From contig NZ_LT594785.1 in assembly GCF_900091705.1 (NCBI RefSeq), positions 549,505 to 613,504 of the forward strand: DNA of 64,000 nucleotides, given 5' to 3'. The position numbers and the translations under genes were made by a program. Positions 57,290 through 64,000 of this stretch are shown piece by piece. Position 1 is the stretch's first letter. Each line of letters begins with the position of its first letter. Source of the DNA: Clostridium mediterraneense (GTDB taxonomy: Bacteria; Bacillota; Clostridia; Clostridiales; Clostridiaceae). The notes under the pieces are model-generated. The model was given only the letters and a program-made list of their open reading frames with translations. It made no database searches and was not told where the DNA came from.

Positions 57290-58597
57290 ATGAAAAGATA
57301 TGTTTGTACAGTGTGTGGATATATTGCTGAGGGAGAAATACCAGAAAAGTGCCCAATCTGTGGAGTAGGTCCAGAAAAGTTTGTAGAGCAAGTTCAAGGA
57401 ATGGCTTATGCAGATGAACATGTAATTGGAGTAGCTAAAGATGTAGATGCAAGAATTGTAGAAGGTTTACAAGCTAATTTTATAGGTGAATGTACAGAAG
57501 TAGGAATGTATATTGCAATGTCAAGACAAGCTGATAGGGAAGGATACCCTGAAGTAGCTGAAGCTTATAAGAGAATTGCATTTGAGGAAGCAGAACATGC
57601 AGCAAAATTTGCTGAATTATTAGGTGAAGTTGTTGTTGCTGATACAAGAGCTAATCTTGAAGCAAGAGTTGCAGCAGAACATGGTGCATGCGAAGGAAAG
57701 AAAGAATTAGCTACACTTGCTAAACAATTAAATCTTGATGCTATACATGATACAGTTCATGAAATGTGTAAAGATGAAGCAAGACATGGAAAAGCTTTTG
57801 AAGGATTATTAAATAGATATTTTAATAATGATAAAAATCATGATGAAGATGATTTTGCATATAGAAAATTTGAAGTAGTTAAAAAGCAAAAAGAAAATGA
57901 CGTTGTAACATCATTTTACTTAAAACCTGTTAATGGATCTAAAGTAAAAACACATAAAGCAGGACAATTTATATCTGTTAAGCCAATAAAGAGTGGGGAA
58001 AATGCAGATCAAGTTCGTCAATATAGTTTATCAATGAAACCAGGTGAAGATTTTTATAGAATAAGTGTAAAAAGAGAAGATAAGGGGATTATATCAAGAT
58101 ACTTACATGAAAATGTTAATGCTGGAGATATAATTGATATTACAAATCCACTTGGAGAATTTTATCTAAAAGAAGATAAGAAGAAGCCTTTAGTTTTATT
58201 AAGTGGTGGAATAGGAGTTACTCCTGTTATGTCAATGCTTTATAAAGCTTTAGATGAAGGAAGAGAAGTAATATTTGTCCAAGCAGTTTTAAATACTACT
58301 GCTCATACATTTAAAGAAGAATTAAGAGAACTTGCTAAAAATAATAGTAATCTTAGAACAGCAGTATTCTACCAAACTCCATTAGAATCAGATAAAATTG
58401 GAGTAGATTATGATGTAGAAGGATTTGCTACTAAGGAATGGATACAAGAAAATTTACCAAGTAATGGGGAATTCTATTTCTGTGGACCATTAGGATTTAT
58501 GAAACATGTATTTGATACTATTAAAGCTATGGGTGTTGAAGATGATTGTATAAATTATGAGATGTTTGGACCATCAGCAGATTTAGCTAATATGTAA
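57290..58597 (+). CDS. Rubredoxin - rubrerythrin - flavoreductase fusion (predicted NAD(P)H peroxidase)
   Basis: Three redox modules lie in one 435-residue protein. Residues 1-37 are a rubredoxin with CTVCG and CPICG. Residues 50-185 are a ferritin-like diiron domain with the metal ligands in [22 protein letters not shown] and KDEARHG, so the order is that of reverse rubrerythrin. Residues 200-435 are a flavohemoglobin-type FAD/NAD(P)H reductase ([19 protein letters not shown]). It should pass electrons from NAD(P)H to the diiron site to reduce peroxide or oxygen. The ATG at 57290 follows TGGAGGA. Confidence 0.88.
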   Translation: MKRYVCTVCGYIAEGEIPEKCPICGVGPEKFVEQVQGMAYADEHVIGVAKDVDARIVEGLQANFIGECTEVGMYIAMSRQADREGYPEVAEAYKRIAFEEAEHAAKFAELLGEVVVADTRANLEARVAAEHGACEGKKELATLAKQLNLDAIHDTVHEMCKDEARHGKAFEGLLNRYFNNDKNHDEDDFAYRKFEVVKKQKENDVVTSFYLKPVNGSKVKTHKAGQFISVKPIKSGENADQVRQYSLSMKPGEDFYRISVKREDKGIISRYLHENVNAGDIIDITNPLGEFYLKEDKKKPLVLLSGGIGVTPVMSMLYKALDEGREVIFVQAVLNTTAHTFKEELRELAKNNSNLRTAVFYQTPLESDKIGVDYDVEGFATKEWIQENLPSNGEFYFCGPLGFMKHVFDTIKAMGVEDDCINYEMFGPSADLANM

Positions 58598-58600
58598 TAT

Positions 58601-58640
58601 ATAAAAAGAGGATGTCTTTTATAGGCATTCTTTTTTTATT
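58601..58640 (+). terminator. Terminator after the rubrerythrin fusion
   Basis: An imperfect stem (AGAGGATGTC with GGCATTCT, one bulge) precedes a run of seven T. Confidence 0.55.
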
Positions 58641-58826
58641 TTAAGAGGCTCTTTTATGAAGAGAAGAATCTTTATCTAGTTTAGTAAGTAGAATATAAGA
58701 TTTTTTATTTTTAATAATTATAATATTTAAAGTATGAATATATAATTTTATTGAAATATACAAAAATGTAATATTCTGTGATAAAATGTTGTGTAAAGGT
58801 TAAAATTTTTTAAGGGGCGTAGTTGA

Positions 58827-60509
58827 ATGCAGAATAATAAGGTGAAAAGAAAAAGTAATATTTTAATTGGGGTAATGTTATTTATTATTTTTTTTATGGT
58901 TGGTTCATCTATATTAATTAAATATACTTTTTATAAGATAGAAAGAAAAGTAGAAATAAATGAATTATTTAAAGAAAGTAATATTGTAGAAGCTGAGAAG
59001 CTTGGTCTTGAAATTAAGGAAGTAGTATCAACAATAATGGTTAAGGTTTTCTTTATATATTGTGTATTAATAATAATAGGATTTATTGTATTGTTTAAAT
59101 GGCTTAATAAGCAATTTGTATCTAAGATTAAGCAAATAGAAAGTGAACTTATTGAAAATCCCAATACTGAGATTAATGATAAAGAGTGGTTTAACAATCA
59201 AGATAATATTGATGAAATGATTAATTCGATACATCAATACAAGGATAGATTAAATTATTATACTAAATATGATAATTTAACAGGACTTATAAATAGAGGA
59301 ACTTTAATTAAAGAATTAGATAGAGAAATAGAAATAAATAAAGATAAAAAATTAGTATTAGCTTATATAAATTTAGATGGATTTTCTTATTTTAATAATA
59401 ATTATGGTTATAGTAAAGGTGATGAAATATTAAAGAAGGTAGCTCAGGAGCTTAGTTCTTATGTTACTACAAATAATATAGTAGCAAGAATTGGAGGAGA
59501 TGAATTTGCTGTTCTACTAAAAGAGGATGATGCAATAGAAGATGTAAATACCTACATTGAGGGCTTACTTGAAAAAATAAACTCTATTAAAAATACAACT
59601 AAAGGTGGATTTGTATCTGCAAGTATTGGGGTTTGTGTAAAAGGTAAGAAAGAAAAAAGTGCTTCAGTTATGATAAATAATGCATATCTTGCAATGACTA
59701 GGGTAAAAGAGAGACAAAAAAATAGTTATGAGGTTTTTGTAAAGAGTAACAAAAAAGATATAAGTATAGAGATGGTTGAAAAGGCTCTTAAAAGAGGAGA
59801 AATACATATTCATTATCAACCTAAGGTTAATTTAAGGACTAATACGATAGATGGGGTTGAAGCTCTTGTTAGGTGGTTTGATAATGAGCATGGATATATA
59901 TCACCAGGTTCATTTATAAAAATTGCTGAGGATACTGGATATATAATTACTTTAGGTGAATGGATATTAAATAAGGCTGTTAGAGAAATTAAACAGCTTA
60001 ATGATGAACTTGGGATAAATTTATCAGTAGCTGTGAATGTTTCGCCTATTCAATTTTTACAAAAAAGATTTGTGCAAAAAATTAAATCAGTACTTTCTGA
60101 AAATTCAATGCCAGCAAGAAACTTAGAATTAGAGCTTACAGAGGGGATAGGACTTTTTAATTCTAAGGATGTGATTCAGAAGTTTGAAGATATAAGTAAT
60201 TTAGGAGTTTCTATAGCAATTGATGATTTTGGGACTGGATATAGTTCAATAAAATATCTAAAAGAGTTTAAGATAGATACTATTAAAATAGATAGAAGTT
60301 TTATTGTAAGTGGTGAAAAGAATAAAAATTTAGTAAGATATATAATAGATGTTTCTAAGACTTTAGATGTTACAGTAGTAGCAGAGGGAGTTGAAGATTA
60401 TAAACAAGCAAGAATGCTTAAAGAATTAGATTGTGATTATATTCAAGGATATTTCTTTTATAAACCTATGCCACTTGTAAGACTTAGAGAGCTTTTAAAG
60501 AGAAATTAA
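58827..60509 (+). CDS. Membrane GGDEF-EAL protein (c-di-GMP turnover)
   Basis: A 560-residue protein with two membrane segments (about residues 10-32 and 70-90) and a short outside loop of about 40 residues. The GGDEF domain (about 145-300) has an intact RIGGDEF site. The EAL domain (about 312-555) has EALVRW, ELTEG, DDFGTGYSS and KIDRSFI, all the usual metal-binding residues. Both synthesis and breakdown of c-di-GMP are thus possible. ATG at 58827 after GGGGCG. Confidence 0.93.
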   Translation: MQNNKVKRKSNILIGVMLFIIFFMVGSSILIKYTFYKIERKVEINELFKESNIVEAEKLGLEIKEVVSTIMVKVFFIYCVLIIIGFIVLFKWLNKQFVSKIKQIESELIENPNTEINDKEWFNNQDNIDEMINSIHQYKDRLNYYTKYDNLTGLINRGTLIKELDREIEINKDKKLVLAYINLDGFSYFNNNYGYSKGDEILKKVAQELSSYVTTNNIVARIGGDEFAVLLKEDDAIEDVNTYIEGLLEKINSIKNTTKGGFVSASIGVCVKGKKEKSASVMINNAYLAMTRVKERQKNSYEVFVKSNKKDISIEMVEKALKRGEIHIHYQPKVNLRTNTIDGVEALVRWFDNEHGYISPGSFIKIAEDTGYIITLGEWILNKAVREIKQLNDELGINLSVAVNVSPIQFLQKRFVQKIKSVLSENSMPARNLELELTEGIGLFNSKDVIQKFEDISNLGVSIAIDDFGTGYSSIKYLKEFKIDTIKIDRSFIVSGEKNKNLVRYIIDVSKTLDVTVVAEGVEDYKQARMLKELDCDYIQGYFFYKPMPLVRLRELLKRN

Positions 60510-60526
60510 TTCTTAGGAGGCAGATT

Positions 60527-61090
60527 ATGAATAAACAATATTTAAGACAAAGTATTAGTGAAATAAGAAGAAACATGGATAAAGAAGAAAAGTTAAATAA
60601 AGATACGGAACTTAGAGAAAAACTTTTTAATACTGACGAATATAAAAATTCTAAAGTTATTTTTGTTTATGTTAGTATGGGAGATGAGATAAATACTATA
60701 GAAATAATAAAAAGATTATTTGAAGATAAAAAAGTAGTAGCAGTTCCTAAGGTTTTTAAGAATCCTAAGAGAATGGAAGCTTTAAGAATAGATTCATTTG
60801 ATGATTTAAATCAAAAAGGGCCTTTTGGAATATTAGAGCCAAGTTTTGAAGCTGAAAATATAAGTGACTTAGTAGATTTAACAATAGTACCAGGACTAGC
60901 TTTTGAACTATCAGGTAAAAGGGTAGGATATGGTGGAGGATACTATGATAAATTCTTTAAATCTTATCCAAAATCTAAAAAGGTGGCACTTTGCTATGAT
61001 TATCAAATAGTAGAAAATACTTATCCACAAGATTATGATCAGGGAGTAGATAAGATAATTAGTAATAATAAAATTATAGATTGTTTATAA
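60527..61090 (+). CDS. 5-formyltetrahydrofolate cyclo-ligase
   Basis: It turns 5-formyl-THF into 5,10-methenyl-THF with ATP, returning folate to one-carbon use. Family motifs are KVVAVPKVF, the LTIVPGLAFELSGKRVGYGGGYYD region in two parts and a C-terminal D-x-x-V-D-K segment (DQGVDKIIS). The length is 187 residues. AGGAGGC lies before the ATG. It follows the GGDEF-EAL gene by 17 nt and may share its transcript, though the functions are unrelated. Confidence 0.93.
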   Translation: MNKQYLRQSISEIRRNMDKEEKLNKDTELREKLFNTDEYKNSKVIFVYVSMGDEINTIEIIKRLFEDKKVVAVPKVFKNPKRMEALRIDSFDDLNQKGPFGILEPSFEAENISDLVDLTIVPGLAFELSGKRVGYGGGYYDKFFKSYPKSKKVALCYDYQIVENTYPQDYDQGVDKIISNNKIIDCL

Positions 61091-61113
61091 AAAATATATT
61101 TGGAAAATAATGG

Positions 61114-61142
61114 TTGCAAATTTAGGTTAGCTATAATATAAT
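61114..61142 (+). promoter_or_regulatory. Promoter of the SAM riboswitch - metY - metA unit
   Basis: TTGCAA (61114-61119), 17 nt, and TATAAT (61137-61142); transcription should begin about 20 nt before the riboswitch. Confidence 0.75.
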
Positions 61143-61170
61143 GAATTTATAAATAAGAATTTAATAAAGG

Positions 61171-61366
61171 TCTTTTATCAAGAAAGGTGGAGGGACTGGC
61201 CCTATGAAGCCTAGCAACAGCTAACTTTATAAGTTAGAATTGTGCTAAATCCTGCAAGGAAATTTATATAAAGTGTGTAAGCTTTAGATTTCCTGAGAGA
61301 TAAAAGAGATTGTTTTTATAGAAGTTTTGACTATTTCAATCTCGCTTAGATTGAAATAGTTTTTTT
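61171..61366 (+). promoter_or_regulatory. SAM-I (S-box) riboswitch with terminator
   Basis: The aptamer spans 61171-61307, closed by TCTTTTATC (61171-61179) and GATAAAAGA (61299-61307). Conserved S-box segments are seen: GGTGGAGGGACTGGCCC, then TGAAGCC-TAGCAAC and TGCTAAATCCTGCA. A terminator follows: 61330-61342 pairs with 61348-61360, then T. High SAM should stop transcription before the methionine genes. From 61367 to 61437 there is only the binding site AAAGGGGG. Confidence 0.95.
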
Positions 61367-61437
61367 ATTTAATTCAATCTAAATTAGTATGTTGCCCTTA
61401 GATAATTGGCCACCTAAAAAATAAAGGGGGCTTTTTT

Positions 61438-62721
61438 ATGAGTAAAAATTATAATAGAGGAACAGTTTGTGTACAAGGAGGATATTCTCCAAAAGCAGGA
61501 GAACCAAGAGTTCTTCCAATATGTCAAAGTACGACATATAAATATGATGATCCAGATACACTAGCAAATCTTTTTAATTTAAAAGAGGAGGGACATTTAT
61601 ATACTAGAATAAGTAATCCTACTGTATCAGCACTTGAAAATAAGTTTACAGAGCTTGAAGGAGGAGTTGGCGCTGTTGCTGTTTCTTCAGGTCAGTCAGC
61701 AATTTTACTTGCAGTACTTAATCTTTGCAAAGCAGGAGATAATATAATTTCTACATCTACTTTATATGGAGGAACATTTAATTTATTTAATATAAATCTT
61801 AAGAATTTTGGGATAGAAACAAGATTTGTAAGTCCAGATATATCAAAGAGTGAACTTTTAAAATATGTAGATGAAAATACTAAATTAATTTATGGAGAAA
61901 CAATAGGTAATCCAGGGCTTAATGTTTTAGACATACCTCATTTTGCTGAAATAGCAAAAGAAGCAGGAGTTCCTTTAGTTGTAGATAATACTATAGCAAC
62001 ACCATATCTTTGTAGACCATTTGAACTTGGAGCAAATATAGTGGTTCATTCAACTTCTAAATATTCAGATGGACATGCTACTGCACTTGGTGGAATTATA
62101 GTAGATGGAGGTAATTTTGATTGGGAGAATGGAAGATTTTCAAATTTAGTTGATCCAGATCCTAGTTATCATGGTCTTAGATATGTAGATACATTTAATG
62201 AGGCTGCATATATTACAAAACTTAGAGTAACTCTTCTTAGAGATCTTGGTTGTGCACAAAGTCCACAAAATGCTTTTTTAACTAATCTTGGATTAGAAAC
62301 ATTACATCTTAGAATGGAAAGACATAGCTATAATGCTTTAAGTCTTGCTAGATATCTTCAAAACCATGATAAAGTTTCTTGGGTAAGTTATCCTCTTCTT
62401 GAAACACAAAGAGATTTTAATAAGGTAAAAGAAATATTACCAAAAGGAGCTTCTGGAATGTTAACTTTTGGAATAAAGGGTGGAGTTGAAGCTGCTAAGA
62501 AATTTACTAAAGCATTAAAACTTACAGCACTTGTAGTTCATCTTGGAGATGTAAGAACATCTTTATTACATCCAGCTAGTACAACACATAGTCAATTAAG
62601 TGAAGAAGAACAAATTGCAGCAGGAGTTTTACCAGATTTAATAAGAGTTTCAGTAGGCATAGAATGTATAGAAGATATAATAGAAGATTTTAAGCAAGCT
62701 TTTGAGAAGTTAGAAGATTAA
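61438..62721 (+). CDS. metY: O-acetylhomoserine sulfhydrylase
   Basis: This PLP enzyme joins O-acetylhomoserine and sulfide to give homocysteine. Features are VCVQGGYSPKAGEPRVLPI at the N-terminus, the cofactor-binding region VSSGQSAILLAVLNL, VVDNTIATPYLCRPFELGAN, and the lysine that binds PLP in STSKYSDGH. The C-terminal GIECIEDIIEDFKQAF is standard. It has 427 residues. It is under the SAM riboswitch and followed after 2 nt by metA, which makes its substrate. Confidence 0.95.
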   Translation: MSKNYNRGTVCVQGGYSPKAGEPRVLPICQSTTYKYDDPDTLANLFNLKEEGHLYTRISNPTVSALENKFTELEGGVGAVAVSSGQSAILLAVLNLCKAGDNIISTSTLYGGTFNLFNINLKNFGIETRFVSPDISKSELLKYVDENTKLIYGETIGNPGLNVLDIPHFAEIAKEAGVPLVVDNTIATPYLCRPFELGANIVVHSTSKYSDGHATALGGIIVDGGNFDWENGRFSNLVDPDPSYHGLRYVDTFNEAAYITKLRVTLLRDLGCAQSPQNAFLTNLGLETLHLRMERHSYNALSLARYLQNHDKVSWVSYPLLETQRDFNKVKEILPKGASGMLTFGIKGGVEAAKKFTKALKLTALVVHLGDVRTSLLHPASTTHSQLSEEEQIAAGVLPDLIRVSVGIECIEDIIEDFKQAFEKLED

Positions 62722-62723
62722 AA

Positions 62724-63572
62724 ATGACTATATATCTTTCTAAGAATTTAAATGGAATATTACCTCTATCAAAAGACTTTGATATAAAAGTTGTAGAGGA
62801 TAAACAAGATATTAAGACTATTGGTGTCTTAAATTTAATGCCTACAAAATGTGAAACAGAAACTCAAATATTAAGATTATTGTGTGAAACTAGAAAAGAA
62901 TTAAAAGTAGAATTTATTAGACTTGATAGTTATAAGCCTAAAAATATACCTTATGAGTATATAGTAAATAATTATAGGAGTTTTAGTGAAGTTAAGGAAA
63001 GTTTAGATTTGCTTATAGTAACAGGAGCTCCTTTAGAAAAATTAGAATTTAATGAAGTTGATTATATAGATGAACTTAGAGAAGTTTTAGATTACACAAA
63101 ATTAAATATAGAAAAATCTTTATATATCTGTTGGGGAGCACAGGTAGCTTTAAACCATTTTTATTCTATAAGAAAGAGATTAAAGAACGAAAAGATATTT
63201 GGATTATTCTCACATGAAATTTTAAATGGGGATAAAATTTTAAGTGGGATAGAAGGAGGTTTTAAAGCACCACATTCAAGGCATACTTCTTTAGTAAAAG
63301 AAGATTTAGATAAATGCAATAAGCTAAAACAGATAGCAAAAACACAAGAGGGAGAAGACTTTCTTTTAAAAGGTGAATTTAATGATTATTATATATTGGG
63401 GCATATAGAATATGATAAAGATACCTTAAAGAATGAGTACCTAAGAGATATTAAAAAGGGCTTGAAGATAAATAAACCAAGGGGCTATTTTATAAATGAT
63501 AATATAGATGAGGGAATAAATTTTAATTGGAGAGAAGATGCAATTAAATTTTATAAAAACCTAATAGATTAA
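62724..63572 (+). CDS. metAA: Homoserine O-acetyltransferase, MetA family
   Basis: It activates homoserine for direct sulfhydrylation. The catalytic cysteine is in YICWGAQVAL, with the histidine and glutamate of GHIEYD. In the substrate-selecting loop the protein has GAPLEKLEF. A glutamate at this place is known to go with acetyl-CoA use and glycine with succinyl-CoA use, so acetyl transfer is predicted. That agrees with the sulfhydrylase before it. The length is 282 residues. Its ATG is 2 nt after the metY stop and lacks a strong binding site. Confidence 0.92.
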   Translation: MTIYLSKNLNGILPLSKDFDIKVVEDKQDIKTIGVLNLMPTKCETETQILRLLCETRKELKVEFIRLDSYKPKNIPYEYIVNNYRSFSEVKESLDLLIVTGAPLEKLEFNEVDYIDELREVLDYTKLNIEKSLYICWGAQVALNHFYSIRKRLKNEKIFGLFSHEILNGDKILSGIEGGFKAPHSRHTSLVKEDLDKCNKLKQIAKTQEGEDFLLKGEFNDYYILGHIEYDKDTLKNEYLRDIKKGLKINKPRGYFINDNIDEGINFNWREDAIKFYKNLID

Positions 63573-63575
63573 ATT

Positions 63576-63608
63576 AAGGACTGTCTTATAAAGGCAGTCT
63601 TTTTTTAT
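63576..63608 (+). terminator. Terminator after metA
   Basis: AAGGACTGTCTT (63576-63587) pairs with AAGGCAGTCTTT (63591-63602, wobble pairs), followed by T. Confidence 0.8.
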
Positions 63609-63724
63609 TGGGATTTATATAATTTTTAAATAGAGGTATTTATATAAATATAATTAATACGATACTTAAATATAATAGTGAGAATGACTTGGAATACAAA
63701 ATAAAAAGGTAAGGAATTTATTAT

Positions 63725-64000
63725 ATGAAATTTTTAAAAGAATTTAGCTTTATAAAAAATATTAGAGAGTTTATAGGATTTAAAAAATCTGTATTTTATT
63801 TATTGTTATATGTAGTAATTTTAATATTTATAATTGTACTTAATTCAACTAGCTCAAGAGTTGTAATGGCCATGTTTTTAATAGTTTCTGGGCTCAATTT
63901 TATTTCTTCAACAAAAAGATTTCAAGAAAAGTTTAAAGATAAAAAGTTTAAGGATCTTAGTATTAAACTTAAAATATTTTTTTCTTTAATTACAATAGTA
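63725..64000 (+). CDS. Membrane protein of unknown function (3' end outside window)
   Basis: An open frame of 92 codons runs to the end of the window. It starts with ATG at 63725 after AAGGTAAGGA. The visible part begins with a basic segment (MKFLKEFSFIKNI), then two adjacent hydrophobic stretches near residues 23-40 and 46-60, a charged loop, and the start of another hydrophobic stretch. No family is recognised from this part. Confidence 0.7.
   Translation, partial: MKFLKEFSFIKNIREFIGFKKSVFYLLLYVVILIFIIVLNSTSSRVVMAMFLIVSGLNFISSTKRFQEKFKDKKFKDLSIKLKIFFSLITIV

Overview
The window is about 64 kb of an AT-rich Firmicutes chromosome, most likely a Clostridium sensu stricto (cluster I) species. 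The evidence is heavy use of AGA for arginine, strong GGAGG ribosome binding sites, a phosphate butyryltransferase and butyrate kinase pair, a clostridial [FeFe]-hydrogenase, a reverse-rubrerythrin fusion, sporulation and germination cell-wall enzymes, and the Firmicutes S10-spc-alpha gene order. I cannot fix the species from sequence alone. I see no rRNA, tRNA, CRISPR array, prophage or insertion sequence; the region looks like stable core chromosome.

Region 1 (1-22,000) is translation. It opens inside tuf, then has a terminator, a clean promoter and a structured leader, followed by the long ribosomal cluster rpsJ to rplQ. That cluster includes secY, adk, map, infA, rpmJ and rpoA. Between map and infA, where many clostridia carry a small KOW-domain gene, only a stop-riddled remnant is left. 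The ECF transporter energy module (ecfA1, ecfA2, ecfT), truA, and rplM-rpsI under a consensus promoter follow.

Region 2 (22,000-34,100) holds a Na+/phosphate cotransporter, a CwlD-type amidase, a diverged DUF3048 protein, a YitT membrane protein, a two-component system and an ArsC/Spx-like protein. It also has a MORN-repeat protein fused to an AAA domain that appears to have lost its catalytic residues.

Region 3 (32,100-36,200) is the most unusual regulatory locus. A sigma-54 activator whose N-terminus is an HPr domain with His15 and an HPr-type serine is divergent from ptsI (PTS Enzyme I). Between them lie three 15-bp inverted repeats (TGATA-N5-TATCA) and a textbook -24/-12 promoter facing ptsI. 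This suggests that Enzyme I production is controlled by a transcription factor that Enzyme I or HPr may itself phosphorylate.

Region 4 (36,300-64,000) is a mosaic. It has a DUF218 protein, a TPR membrane protein, isoaspartyl dipeptidase, thioredoxin and a SleB-like hydrolase. The c-di-AMP genes cdaA-cdaR come next, with glmM displaced about 11.5 kb downstream. Then follow a FAD oxidoreductase, ptb-buk, hydA with a small unknown partner, malQ, an AIM24-like protein, YerC, an orphan response regulator, a DUF349 repeat protein and glmM. Last come a rubredoxin-rubrerythrin-flavoreductase fusion, a GGDEF-EAL protein, 5-formyl-THF cyclo-ligase, and a SAM-I riboswitch controlling O-acetylhomoserine sulfhydrylase and MetA. 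The window ends inside a membrane protein gene.
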